A DNA stretch of 64,000 nt from NCBI GenBank assembly GCA_013350335.1, contig CM023538.1, forward strand, positions 60,067,080-60,131,079, in the 5' to 3' direction. This stretch comes from Chimonanthus salicifolius (Eukaryota; Streptophyta; Magnoliopsida; Laurales; Calycanthaceae). Made by a program: the position numbers and the translations under genes. Shown one piece after another: positions 45,403 through 56,800 of the stretch; position 1 is the stretch's first letter; each line of letters opens with the position of its first letter. Under the pieces are notes generated by a model that worked only from the letters and a program-made list of their open reading frames with translations, did not search any database and was not told where the DNA came from.

Positions 45403-46103
45403 ATCAGTTTCAATAAGTCACTGTATAAAAACTTTTAAAACTAAGATTTTTTCTAATCTAAAATTATTTAAAATGTTTCATATTTTGATTTTATAATCTT
45501 TATCAAACACTAATAGTTATACTTATATGATCTTTTGTAATTATTAAATAGTATTATTTTCATCTGCCACCATTTTGTGTCAATAGCCAAATAATAAGAT
45601 TTTTCACAACAACAAATTCTTCATGTATAATTTTTTTTTTTTTTCTTCTCAAGTAAACATTTCTTTTAATTTGCAAAAGGAAAAATTGTACAAGAGACTT
45701 ACTAAAAATGGATTTTTAGGGTTTACTTTGTTCGATTTGATGTAAGATCATACTCATTAAAATTAAAATTTAAAGACTGGAATTATATGATTTGATTCAT
45801 CAAGTGAAAATAAAATTTTATATAGTTTATATTTATATAATTATCTACTAAATGAATCTAAATTTGTTGAAACTAATATTGATATAATAATATACTCTTT
45901 CTATTTCATTTTAGTTGTTTCATTTGAAATATTTGTATTTTTTAAAGAACTCTCTTTATAAAATTAGTACTTCATGTGATTTCATTTATTTTCAATATAT
46001 TTTATATTACTCTAATATAAATGAGACAATTATTTTAAGATAATTTTAAAATTCATATAGAATAACTAATTTGACAAAGAGTATTTTATTAGGGTGTCTT
46101 GTT
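45403..46103. other. AT-rich intergenic sequence
   Basis: No gene. Ends at the hAT target site ACCCAAAC. Confidence 0.5.
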
Positions 46104-46681
46104 ACCCAAACCAGGGATTCAAATACCGGCGTGACCGGTATATCGTCCGATATACTGGCCAGTAACTTTCTCTCTTCCGGTTTTTTTTTTTTTTTTGAAT
46201 TTTTGTCCGATTTTTTTTGGGTAATGTCGGAAAATTTTGGGCTTCTTGAAAATGTAATTTTTTCATTAAATATCGGTCATATACATATTCAAATTATTTT
46301 TTTAAGTTTCATCTATTTTTAATATTAAAATTAACAATAGATGATGTTAACTTATAAAAACATGAAAATGTCCCATCAATCCTCTCAAGTCTCATCAAGA
46401 AGTAGATCCTATTATATAATTAATCAATCTTAGCATAATTTTTAATGAGATTAGTGTCACTTATTATAATTTTTAATTTATTGAATAGTATTTTACAATT
46501 CAAATCATGTTTTTAAAATTTTCAAGAAGTGGTAATAAAAGGTAAAATAGTATTTTATAAGTGAAGACCTCTAAATAATATGGTATTGTTTATTTTTTTT
46601 TAGACTATTAGTTATCTATCAAAATTTGAATTCATTACGGTGGCGGTCAATGAAATTGAATTTCATATCTCAAAATTTGAA

Positions 46682-47332
46682 TTACATCAAAGCTTGTCCA
46701 AATTTTCTCAAAACAAATGTAATATTACTATGGATCCAGCTCTTCATATGGATAACCCGGGACGTGGAAATAAAATCTTGCATACGTTTCTTCCGGAAGT
46801 CGCTCATCATTAGACGTGTAGTCGGATGTTGACAATGGATTGTGGTACTGCCAACTATCAGATGAGGATTGCGACTGACGATCTGAAATCGACATGGACT
46901 GCATATTACTGGATAATGAGTTCGTGTCGAAGTACCCATAGCTCGGTTGACCATAATATCCTGTGGGCGTATACCCGAAAGATATATATATCCTTCACCG
47001 GGCAAGTTTGTTCCGCCATGATGAGGTGTATGTTGCCTATCATCCTGTTGGTAATGGACTTCACTCATGTTGGGATAATACCCCGGTGGGCCGGTGGGCT
47101 CAACATCCACAACAATATTTGGATGAGTAAAATCCAACCCATCATCTGACCCATTACGGTCATCGGTAGATGAATCAGAATCAGATCTAGCCGACCCATA
47201 ATCACGTCTGCTGGGTTGGCTGCTCGGAACAACAGGTTCTTTTCCTCTTAATGATCTCCTCCTCTGTGAAGAGCTAGATACCCCATCTGTCCCAGTGGGC
47301 CGTTCACTAACAGAATGACGACGTAGAGCCAT
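46682..47332 (-). pseudogene. Frameshifted hAT-element protein tail
   Basis: Starts at an ATG and reads 216 residues. The first 140 are low-complexity and charged (SSSSQRRRSLRG, SDSDSSTDDRNGSDDG, then PTGPPGYYPNMSEVHYQQDD), like the disordered C-terminal tail of plant hAT transposases. After about residue 138 (GTSTRTHYPV) the composition changes. From about 46905 the neighbouring frame stays open (QSMSISDRQSQSSSDSWQ ... EELDP) to a stop at 46728, keeping the Ser/Gln/Tyr bias. A one-base frameshift near 46905 therefore probably broke a longer product. No BED, catalytic or dimerisation domain is seen. It is family assignment by context plus composition, not by a domain hit. Confidence 0.45.
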
Positions 47333-47348
47333 CCTTGTACTTGTCTGA

Positions 47349-47640
47349 CATCTACTGTCAAATACTACTTTTTTTACAGTTCACAAACACTACTCACTGA
47401 TAGGGTTGGGTTAAAAAATATTCATACATTTTGGGTACATTTACATGCTTTTTCATAATTTATCACATGAAAATGGGGGATTAAATGATAAAATTTTAAA
47501 AAAACCTCATCTACTGTCAAATACTACTTTTTTTACAGTTCACAAACACTACTCACTGATAGGGTTGGGTTAAAAAATATTCATACATTTTGGGACATTT
47601 ACATATTTTTTCCTAATTTATCACATGAAATCGAGGTTTT
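47349..47640. repeat. 159-bp tandem duplication in the hAT element
   Basis: CATCTACTGTCAAATACTAC starts at 47349 and again at 47508, and the following 130 bases (CACAAACACTACTCACTGAT, GGGTTGGGTTAAAAAATATT) are almost identical. It sits just upstream of the minus-strand ORF, where promoter or intron sequence would be. Confidence 0.9.
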
Positions 47641-48359
47641 TGTTTAAACATTTTAAATTAATAATTACGTTGCATGAAATTTATATTTTTTCACAGAACC
47701 TTCTTTCTAAAATTAGAGGGGTGTTTTATAAAAAAAATCAGCAACTTTTCCCAATAATTACTATTTCTTAAGTCTTATAATGTTTTGTAGTACATTTTCA
47801 CTTTAGAAAATAAAAGAAAATGAAAAAAAAAACTAATCTGCATAAAAAAAATATCATACATTCATAATAACTTCTATGCTAAATGTTTAAGGCTTTAAGC
47901 ATAAATAAATCACTATCAATAATTAATAATCCATATTTCTAAAACAACAACATATTACAAAAAATACATTAAATATTAAACTATACATTAAAACCATAAA
48001 ATATTTAGATCAGAAGGCTAAAAAATAAAAATGGAATAAAAACTTACATGAAAATGAAGATCAATATATTTCCAGTACTTTGAACGGAATGATCTTCTAA
48101 GATAAGCCAATAATACACAAGGATTTCCAATCTAGCCGGATGACTGTTTATAAGATGGGGATAGGAGTTAGAAAATACCACTGCTGGATGAGTGATTTTC
48201 GAAATGAATTTGTGGCTGAATGAGGACATGTATAGGGTACTAATATAGTGGAAGAGTTCGGTCGGTTCAGATCACGGGTTTCAGAAATAATATTAAGAAA
48301 TTCAGGAGTGGGAAACATAAAGAATCCCACAGCCTGTTGGATGGGATATGATGCAGGAT

Positions 48360-48850
48360 TCCTGGGCGATATTTTGGACGAAATATCGCGCGATATATCG
48401 TTCATGATATATCGCCCGATAATCGTTTAAAATATCGCCGACATTAATTTTTAATTAATATTATCTGAACCGTTACGGACCGATATTGGGGGATTATCGG
48501 CCGATATTTTGGACCGATAAACGGTCCAAATATCGCCGATATCCAGCGGGTCCCACTACCGATAATTTTTTATTTTTTTTAAAAACCGGGCTTTCCAGAC
48601 CGATAAATAGTATATCGGGCGATATTGCGTCCGATATACGGACCGATATATCGCCCGTATCGGCCGATATTTTTTTTTTTAAAAAAAAATGAAAAATATA
48701 TGTAATAAACCGATATTTACCAATATCGGCCAATATTGGAGACCGTTTATCATCCATATCGGCCTCCAACTGTACGGCCGATACTTATCGTATTGGCCGA
48801 TATTGATCAGTTTGAAAAAATCGATATATATCGGCCGATACGATATATTT
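48360..48850. repeat. Dense CCGATATCGG-type palindromic array
   Basis: Nearly 500 bp composed mostly of GATAT, CGGCC, CGCCCGATA and their complements, for example TATCGCGCGATATATCG (48384) and CGGCCGATA near 48660, 48776 and 48832. Because the unit is palindromic the array reads alike on both strands. In hAT and CACTA elements subterminal motif arrays bind transposase, which is the likely role here. Confidence 0.75.
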
Positions 48851-48949
48851 GCAGCTTGGACCCAAACTCTTTTGGAAAATCAGAATTGCGAAAGACACCA
48901 TAATCCGGAAATATAATGAATATTAGGCGTAATATTTTTTTTCCCATAA

Positions 48950-49056
48950 TTTCTCATTTAGATTTGGACCTCTGCCCAACGTTTCTTCTCGTCTTCCCCT
49001 TCCCCTCCGCTTCAGTCTCTCTTTCCGACTTCTATCTATCGACGCCCACGCACGAG
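48950..49056 (+). other. Putative 5' UTR exon with GT splice donor
   Basis: A CpG-bearing, pyrimidine-rich leader (CTTCTCGTCTTCCCCTTCCCC, CGACGCCCACGCACGAG) ends at a GTAC donor followed by (CT)n. It sits about 90 bp beyond the hAT element. The composition and donor resemble the first exon of a housekeeping plant gene. The only downstream coding sequence on this strand is the RMD5 homologue at 60381, which begins behind a splice acceptor, so this could be its leader exon with an 11-kb intron. RNA evidence would be needed. Confidence 0.4.
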
Positions 49057-49270
49057 GTACCTCTCTCTCTCTCTCTCTCCGTGTTTCCAATCTATTTTTT
49101 GTCTTATGTTTGTATGTGTTCATCATATATACTCAGATGCTTGATTTGTACCAACAATTTTCCTCGATTTGGAAGGGTTCCAGGTTCCTTATTTTAAAGT
49201 TATGGTGATTTTATGAGGATATTACTTGGGGCTTCACATTTTGGTGCTTTGTTGTTCTGCTGTCGTATTC

Positions 49271-50694
49271 TGTGAAAATTATATGGTGTCCTCCTTCTCC
49301 TCAATTAAGGAGAGACATTTTATTTATAGAGAAAAGAGAGTACAAATAAAGAAGGGAAATCAACAAAAGAGGAAACCAGAAATACAATATGAGTAACTAC
49401 TAATTAAAAGAAATCTAAATTTAAATTAATATCTAAATAGATTATAAAACGCCCCCGCAAGCTGTAGCGTGTGTGGAATAACATAAAGCTTGGAAATGGC
49501 AGGAATGACAGATAAAAAATGCGAAAAAGTGGCACAATGACTGGCCACGAAGATTTTTTAGCAGCGCACTGACTCGCTGCAGACATTTGCTGAATTGGCA
49601 GTGCATTGACTCGCTGCAAAGATTTGTTCAATTGACTGTGCACTGACTGACTGCGTTGATGTGGTGAACTGGTAGGACACGGATTGGTTGCGAATTGACA
49701 ATACACTGATTGGTTTTGATGACAAGCGGTGAACATTGATGGCAACATGATCACCATCGAGGTGGGGATAAAAGAAATCTGCAGCAAAAGGTGCTGATCT
49801 GGGATGCACAGTTGTTGGAGAGATCTGTCCGAAAGCGAAGGAATGAAAACCTCAGGGAACATGGAGGTTGTTGTCGCTGCTCTGCATGCGAGGGGTGTTT
49901 GTGGAAGAGATCTGGGAACCCGAATCAGCACCAGAGAACAGAGAGATATCCGCTGGAGATGGGGAGACAGTAGGTGATCAAATCGGCAAATGGGATCTTG
50001 GCTGGAGTAGATCTGGGTATCAATACGATGTAGAGAAAAACCTGTCCGTGACAGGAAGAGAGAGGGATCTATCATGCGGCGGTTCAGTGCTCAGATTTGG
50101 AATATGAGAAGGGATAACACGAGGCATCGGATCTGGTTGCAATCTCTCACAGATGAGGAACGCCGGGCAGTCAGTTGTCGTAGGTGGCAGTGCTCGGCCA
50201 AGCATTGGAGAAGTAAGGAAATTCTCTGCAACAAATGGGAATAGGTCTGCAAGTAGGAGAACGGGCAGGTGAGAGAGGCGACAACAGATCGGGGTTGCTG
50301 ACCGTCAGAAGGATGGAAAGAGAGAGGAGAGTTTTTTTTTTATTGATCGAATCAATGGAGAATCAAAACGAGGACGAGAAAGTTTCGAGAAGGGGATGGT
50401 TCCTCCCTCTGCCATTGGTTATCTCATGCAACAGAGGGAGAGAAGTCTTTTCTTGAAGGGAGGCTTCTCAGGACGGGAGGGGATTTTGGGAGGGAGGGAT
50501 TTTGATGGTCTGGCTCGATACCATGTGAAAATTATATGGTGTCCTCAATTAAGGAGATACATTTTATTTATAGAAAAAAGAGAGTACAAATAAAGAAGGG
50601 AAAATCAACAAAAGAGGAAACCAGAAATACAATATGAGAAACTACTAATTAAAGGAAATCTAAATGTAAATTAATATCTAAATAAATTATAGCG
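49271..50694 (-). mobile_element. Non-autonomous LTR retrotransposon (TRIM/LARD-like)
   Basis: Direct repeats 49271-49452 and 50524-50694 start TGTGAAAATTATATGG on the plus strand and carry matching AAACCAGAAATACAATATGA blocks. TATTC lies outside both ends (49266-49270 and 50695-50699). Read on the minus strand, the 5' LTR (right one) is directly followed by TGGTATCGAGCCA (50511-50523), the initiator tRNA-Met primer-binding site with one base missing. A purine tract GCGGGGG borders the other LTR. The 1.07-kb interior has no protease, integrase or reverse transcriptase; a 223-codon minus frame across it is Ser/Gln-rich without domains. It would lie in intron if the 48950 exon belongs to the RMD5 gene. 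Confidence 0.88.
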
Positions 50695-50699
50695 TATTC

Positions 50700-51050
50700 C
50701 TGTTATAGCCTTTTTTTATTATTATTATTTGGATATATCTTTTTGGGTAGGATTCCTTTCTTAGAATTTGGGTCTTTTGGGTTTTTGGTTTGGGTTTCAA
50801 TAAAGTTGGCTAGGTTCTTATCCTCACCATTGGGAGTTTTCAGGTCATCATGTAAATGCACATTTATTTATCTATTTATTTTGAGTTTAAGCATTTTAGG
50901 CTCGGATGAAGGAACGAAATCTTGATGCATTTTTAGAGTTCTTTAGTAACTTCTTTTTACTGAATTGATGATGTGCTGTAAGTTTTTATTGCGTTAATTT
51001 GCAAACAAGAGAGTTGTAAATAATGTTATATAATTCTAGTTATTGAATCT
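50700..51050. other. T-rich sequence, possible intron
   Basis: T-rich plus strand with no coding signal, compatible with intron DNA. Confidence 0.4.
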
Positions 51051-51054
51051 GTAT

Positions 51055-51970
51055 GTTCCTGTTAGAAGTCCGATGAGAAAGAAGAGAGCGTGGTATGGCG
51101 GTTTCGGACTTTGTGACACTACAATTGGCTAAGAAGGCCAGCCTTGCTGACAAAAATGTGCAAAAGTTATGGTCAAACCCAAAAGGTGGAGGTTTTGTCG
51201 TGGTAGAGATTCCCGGCATGCTCAAGAATGGCTTAGTAAAGTGTTAGAAGAGTTTGGGCCAATACGGAAGGTTTTAGTTAGTCCAAAAGGGCTCTCCAAG
51301 GTGCTATAGAGTTATGGAGTTCTCTAGAAGATTGTAGAATAGTTTGGAGCCTTGTAGAAGAGTCAAGAGTTGTGTAGAGAAGTATGAAGTCTCTAGAGTG
51401 TTGTAGACAAGTAAGAGTCTAGAAGGTCTTAAAAAGGTGTGTAGGAGTAGAGATTGTTAGTGTCTTCTAGAAAGAGGTTTGGAAGTCTCATGTGTGATAG
51501 AATGATGACAAGTGGCAAGATCCTGGCCCTCCTTAGACTAGACCTTCAACTATATAAAGGGGTGGGAAGCTCATTTGCTCATATGTTTAAGTAGCTTGAA
51601 AACCTTGAAAGTTTGAAGAGAGAAGCTTGAGAGGAAACTTGAAGGCTTGCAAGGAGTCAAGCTTGAGAGGAAGCCTCGGAAAGAGTTGGAAGTCCCAAGT
51701 TGTGAAGCCTGTTGGATAGCTTCACGGTCTTATAAGCTGGCAAAGAGTTCTAGCAGGGAATGTTAATACTTGCAAAGAGTCCAAGCCTTACACATCTTTT
51801 GTTCGTCTATCCAAGTTGAGTTTGTTCTTTTTCAAGTCTTATGTGATCCTTTCTAAATCTTGTGTTTTCATGTTTGTGTTTTCTTGTAAGGTGTTCATTT
51901 TGGTCTAAAGAATGACCAAATCAGATCGAAAGTTTACTCGCTTGATGAGGGACTATTTGAGTGAGTGTCA
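51055..51970 (+). mobile_element. LTR-like or promoter-bearing repeat
   Basis: Plus-strand sequence of purine-rich AGAAG / TTGTAGA repeats is followed by CTTCAACTATATAAAGGGG (TATA box at about 51550-51557), and then CTTGAAAACCTTGAAAG and AAGCTTGAGAGGAA repeats, as in LTR U3-R regions. TGTTAGAAG occurs at 51059 and 51245. No second LTR, primer-binding site or target duplication was found. The part 51080-51240 has a broken coding look (a frame reading WLSKVLEEFGPIRKVL) of unknown origin. Confidence 0.35.
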
Positions 51971-54635
51971 CACACACTAAATCAGGAAAGTATTCCCAAA
52001 GTCCGTAACAATGGGATGGTCGTAAAATAATGCAGTGAAACTTGAAGAGGGAAACGTTGCAAGTCCAAATCATCATAATCACAACCATTTATATGGGTCT
52101 ACTTTTCTAGTTCTACTTTTGAACTCTACCTGATAAAAGACCATATCCCTTGTTACTCCACAATCTATCAGGTCCTTAATCCACTATCCAAGTTTTTAAA
52201 AACATTCTTCTTCTTTTTGCACTTATACTTGTAGCTTTTCAATTCTTTGAACTGGGGTTGTTTCCCACTCATTTAAATACTTTCTACACACATTTCCAAA
52301 CTATTTAAGAGGCATTCTCTCATCTTCTTATCACTTGGTGCTGCTTTTAATGTTTCACTAATGTGTCTATTTATGATTTTATCTTTTAGCATTACTACAT
52401 ACATCCACCTTAGCATGTTATTTTTGTTATCATAACCTTATCTGTTTATTTTTTATTTGTTGTCGAACACTTGGGGTTTGTTTGACAACGAAGAATTTGG
52501 CTGAAAGGTGGTACAAGCTTCTTTTTTTTTTTTTTTTCCATATTACAGGGAAATGGATTTACATTGAGTTCCAGTCCAAGTCAATTTCCTGAAACATGTC
52601 AAATGGCTATTTGGATGTCTATATTGCATTTGTTGAAAATATTGAAATGTTATCTGGATATTATTTCCAAAATCGACGAACAGTTTTTAAAGACTTTTAA
52701 AAACTAATGTTTTTACTAATCTATAATTTTTATACTATTTTCACTTAGTTAAATATTGAAATAACTGCTTTTTGCATTTCTTAACTTGTTTTAGCTTACA
52801 ATGAAAATTTTCAAATTTTAAAGTAATCTTCCAATAAAATTAATAGAAATGCTGAAGTAACCTATCAATTATTAATTTCAAAAGATTAACTTTTTTATTT
52901 ACTCTAATTTTCTTAATATTTTTATTCTAAATGGTACATTGAATGTGGAAAAAAAACAGGTCATTGAATGAAAAACACTCATTTTCTAGCCGGCTTATTC
53001 ATTGTATCAACAGAAAAATAACCTTTGGATTCATCCACACATAAAAATGTGGCTCTGTTACGTGTTTTTCTTTATATGATATAGCATCATGAAATCAATG
53101 ATTTACATTAGAAATTTCATTGTTTCCTTATTGACCATTCATCCACACACAACTCTTTTTAACCTTGCAACCGACTTACGAGTCTCATCCTTACCAATTT
53201 AAAACCTCCCGAGTGGTGCTTTCCTTAACCCCGAAGATTCTATTGTTGCAAACTTTCCTTATAGACCATAGATTGCCATTAGGGAGAGTTCCCACTCAAG
53301 GTGACTCTTTACCCATGTGCCAAATTGATATCCCATAAAACCAATTGCACACAAAAGTGCATGAGAATCAATTAGAAAAACTCATTTTTTCTATGAAAAC
53401 TTAACAAACAGATGTGCCCTAAATGAAATGTTAGAGCACACACTAAAAAACATGATGATGGGATACAATGTAAGGCTATTGGTTTTTAGAAGAAAGAAAA
53501 TCTTGAGGAATGGTAGAATCAAGGATTTTAGAACACTTAGTAGTTATAACTTATAATATAGAGCATTAGACCATATTAAATTATTGAGCCATATTATGAT
53601 TCTCTGAGAGAATAATAAAGCAAAAAGCCAGATAAGGCAGATTAACAAAAAGGCCATTTTTCCCCTATTGAGACAACCCATATTATGATTTGGGTTTGTA
53701 TTAGGCAGATTAACAAAAAGGCCATATTTCCCCTATTGAGACAACTAACAGAGAAGTTTGGAGAGAAATTATGCACATTGATTTAGAAAAAGTGTAGCAA
53801 TGAGTGTAAGAATAGTGTGTGGACAGAATAGATTGGGACAAAAAATTGGCTAAACAAATTAGTTCTAGGTATGGAGAAAAATGAATACTTTGAAAATTAG
53901 GAAGGCAAAGAAAGAGTATAGGGAGTGTGATCTTAGTGGATTTGATAATAGAGATGAGTTGATTAAAATTGAAATGACTTAGTACTACCATATTGTGATA
54001 AATTTCAAAACTTATGTTCAATTGTAGAACAAAACAAAGGGTTTGATTTTTGGATATAGCTAGTAGTATGAAAGTAGTTGGGTTAAAAGTAGGCATGCTA
54101 GTGACATGTTGTGTAATGATGAATCTCATGCTAATTAGAAGGGCATTGTTTTTTCCTCTTTTTGAATAGTGATCAATGAAAGTGGCAAGCTAAAAACAAG
54201 GACCATAAGGATCCAAACCTAATATACAAGAAAAAATCTCAAGGAAAAAGCAATGTTAAGATAAGCAGTTGTCCATGTCAGTCACCATGAGTGAAGGTCT
54301 CTTGATACTCCTATTTGTAAAGCATCTACCTTTGAACTCATTTGTGGAGAACTTGAGCAAAAAGAGCACACAAGTTGTCCTACATCTTTTCATCAGCATC
54401 CTCCAACCACCACAAGTAGGGTCTTTACCTCAATGCCAATTATTATAAACTTGGAACCATTTTCAACAATCTACTTATTCAACATTGTCAACACCACCCA
54501 CACGACACTTATATTGGAGCAAGCAGCTGGTGCATCTCAATCTATTGATTTGACTCTTCATCATTCAATCCTAAGTAGAACATGGGACACCAAAAACATG
54601 ATTGGAAGATCTATTCCTACACTCCAATACCATTG
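51971..54635. other. Unassigned sequence, possible intron
   Basis: No domain-bearing frame. The 139-codon minus frame at 53710-54129 is a hydrophobic read of AT-rich DNA. 53635-53750 contains a direct repeat (CAGATTAACAAAAAGGCCAT at 53638 and 53704). A T-run lies at 52522-52537. Confidence 0.45.
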
Positions 54636-54652
54636 CCTTTGAAGTCCATATT

Positions 54653-55495
54653 TTTTTTTTAAACATTGACAACTTAATTCATTAAAAAACAAAGAGTGAG
54701 TACATGGGGGGATCCAAGTATAGGAAAGTTATACTCGGAACCAAGGTAAAAAGAAAAGAAGAGAAATAGATAAAAACATAAAGCAAAAGAAGAGATACAA
54801 TAGCACACCCTTCTCCTCAAGAGATATACAAAGGAGTCATCTACTCCCCAAGCTCCCATAGCTGATAAGATGAAAATAGTTTCATAGTCGGCCTTTGTTT
54901 GTGTACACCAATTTTCACTAGGAAATCTGCCACACTATTTGTCGAACGAGGTGTATGAATGAAAGAGATGCCTCATGACTTGCACAACCTCCAGATATCC
55001 CTAGTAATGCATGCCAACCTCCACGTAGGGAGAGGGGGGGGGGGGGGGGGGGGTGGTTGGGGGTGGTTCTATTAGTAGCTAAGAGATAGCATTAGTCGAA
55101 TCACCTTCGATAATGAGGTTACTGCTCCTAAGCCTAGACCAAACCTGGAAAGCTCTCCTGATTACTCTCAGTTTTGCCTTATTTGACTCAATTCTCCCTA
55201 ATTGTCTGGAAAATGCTAATAGCATCCGACCTTTATCATTTTGCAATACCCCTCCTATTCTTGCCTACCCGGGTTTACCCCTTGCTGTCCCAACCACATT
55301 GAACTTACATGGTCCTAGGGGCGGCGCTACCCACTCAACCTTACGCTTCCTAACCTTCCCTTTCCCTTTCATGCATCCTTCCCAAGACAGAGAAATCCTC
55401 GGGTGCTACTCTCAAAAATTCCTTACACACAGACAACTAACTTATCGATTGCCATTTCACCCTCTCGAAAACCTCCCTAGGTGCCCCCCTCTTCT
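54653..55495 (-). mobile_element. 5'-truncated LINE with 17-bp target duplication
   Basis: CCTTTGAAGTCCATATT occurs at 54636-54652 and 55496-55512, a perfect target-site duplication. The minus strand ends in an A-run at 54661-54653, the retroposon tail. The minus-strand translation in two frames shows a decayed RNase H domain: PCKFNVVGTARGKPG, then IGGVLQNDKGRMLLAFS, IIEGDSTNAIS and HTPRSTNSVADFLVKIGVH. Stops and a G20 run (55034-55053) break it. The endonuclease and reverse transcriptase are missing by truncation. Confidence 0.92.
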
Positions 55496-55512
55496 CCTTT
55501 GAAGTCCATATT

Positions 55513-55880
55513 ACTATCAACCTGAGAAGACCTTGGAAAAATCATCTTAATAATTGAAACTTGAGCTCAAGCAAATGACCCTAATGCTCAAACTCTAACC
55601 ACATCAGGGTAATATACTCCACATATGCGGCATAATTGTGCCTCAAAGCCAACGACAGTTTTGGTGTCCCCCCTTATCTGTCAACACTTACAACACATGG
55701 GTATGTATCGAGAATCATCTAATTCCACATTCCCCTCAGTTTGCCTCTAAACCTCCACTGCTACTTCCACAGGAGAAACATTCATTGGTTTTATCCAAGG
55801 AAATGAAGGCCCCCCAGAATGCAATGAAGAGCAAACAGATGAAGACCGTCTGTTGGGGATAAAAGCACATACTACATGGT
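55513..55880. other. Target sequence of the LINE insertion, unassigned
   Basis: Continues the sequence interrupted at 54635. I do not recognise a domain. It may be part of the older LINE to its right. Confidence 0.35.
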
Positions 55881-56800
55881 AAACTAAAAAAATCTACTTT
55901 TGGCATTTCATTTCAGAAGTAGACCTACCCACCTGGGACGTAATCAACGGGATAAACCACTTGCTCTTTCGTGACTAGATATGGAACTCCATTTTGAAGT
56001 ATTGACTCCCGTATGGTACCACTTCTGATCCTCTTTGCCAAAAGTAATCTCTTTGAAGCCTTTTTATCCTTTCAATGGCTTCCTTAAGACATTGTAAAGA
56101 GACAAAAAAAAACATTTCAAATGGTTAGAAGTGTGACTTTGACGAGAGTAATTTCTCTGCTGGGGTGAGTTATTTGCTATTCCATTCACTGATGTGCTTC
56201 TTGACTGTCACCAGAGCACCTCGAAGGATTCTACGGACACTTGCAATCTACAGTTTTTGCAACGAAAACAGTTATCAAATTTAACTACTACTAGGGGGCC
56301 CTTGTCCAATTATTTCAGATTTGAAAAGATTGAGCTTGAGCCCACACTTTGGAACTTCAGAAAATGACTTCGGGCTTATGCAATTGAGACAATCTATGCA
56401 ATGAAATGTCAAAGTGTCATCCGCATGATGAAAATGGCATGCTAATGGACTTTCACAAATGATTCAAAATTGTGAACTAACCTAGCATGTTTGGCTTATG
56501 AGATAAAGGGTTTCCCTTGGAGTAAGCCTCACAATGCTTGAATGAAACCTCTTGGAGAATTGTTAGTAAGGATGAACCAATGAAATGCATTCCCAATCCA
56601 ACTCCATTTTAATCCAGAGCCCATCTTTCACATCTGTATGATAAGAATACCCAAACAACCTTGTCATAGGCCTTCTCCAATCATTTGGTCAAACGAGATA
56701 TTAAGAATTGTATTGTGAGCTATGAAATGTATGAATCATATGGTAAAACATTCATCAAAATCATTATTATCATTAAAGCCACTAATTGTTTTCTCTGAGC
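55880..56800 (-). mobile_element. Decayed LINE reverse transcriptase
   Basis: The minus strand keeps the L1-type order of reverse transcriptase motifs across several frames: LEKAYDKVVWVFL near 56690; NSPRGFIQAL then GLLQGKP near 56540; HHADDTLTFHC (the FADD box, first residue changed) near 56420; and IKRLQRDYFW near 56060. Many stops and frameshifts show a long-dead copy. It is separate from, and older than, the truncated LINE at 54653. Confidence 0.75.

Larger units (their letters stand above)
46112..48859 (-). mobile_element. 2.75-kb hAT-type element with transposase-derived ORF
   Basis: ACCCAAAC occurs immediately outside both ends (46104-46111 and 48860-48867), a perfect 8-bp target duplication. 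The left end is CAGGGATTCAAATACCGG; the right end read inward, CCAAGCTGCAAATATATCG, matches it partially (shared CAAATA). Both subterminal regions are full of GATATCGGCC-type motifs: a few at 46120-46290 and dozens across 48360-48850 (TATCGCGCGATATATCG, CGGCCGATATTTTGG). Inside are a minus-strand ORF (46682-47332) and a 159-bp tandem duplication. The transposase core domains are not recognisable, so the copy looks defective. Confidence 0.8.

Noticed and set aside
49404..50075. 223-codon minus-strand frame as a gene
   Set aside because: It starts inside the element and runs into its LTR, is Ser/Gln low complexity and lacks gag or pol motifs.
53710..54129. 139-codon hydrophobic minus-strand frame
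   Set aside because: Leu/Ile/Ser/Phe bias is what AT-rich antisense DNA gives; no membrane-protein family features.
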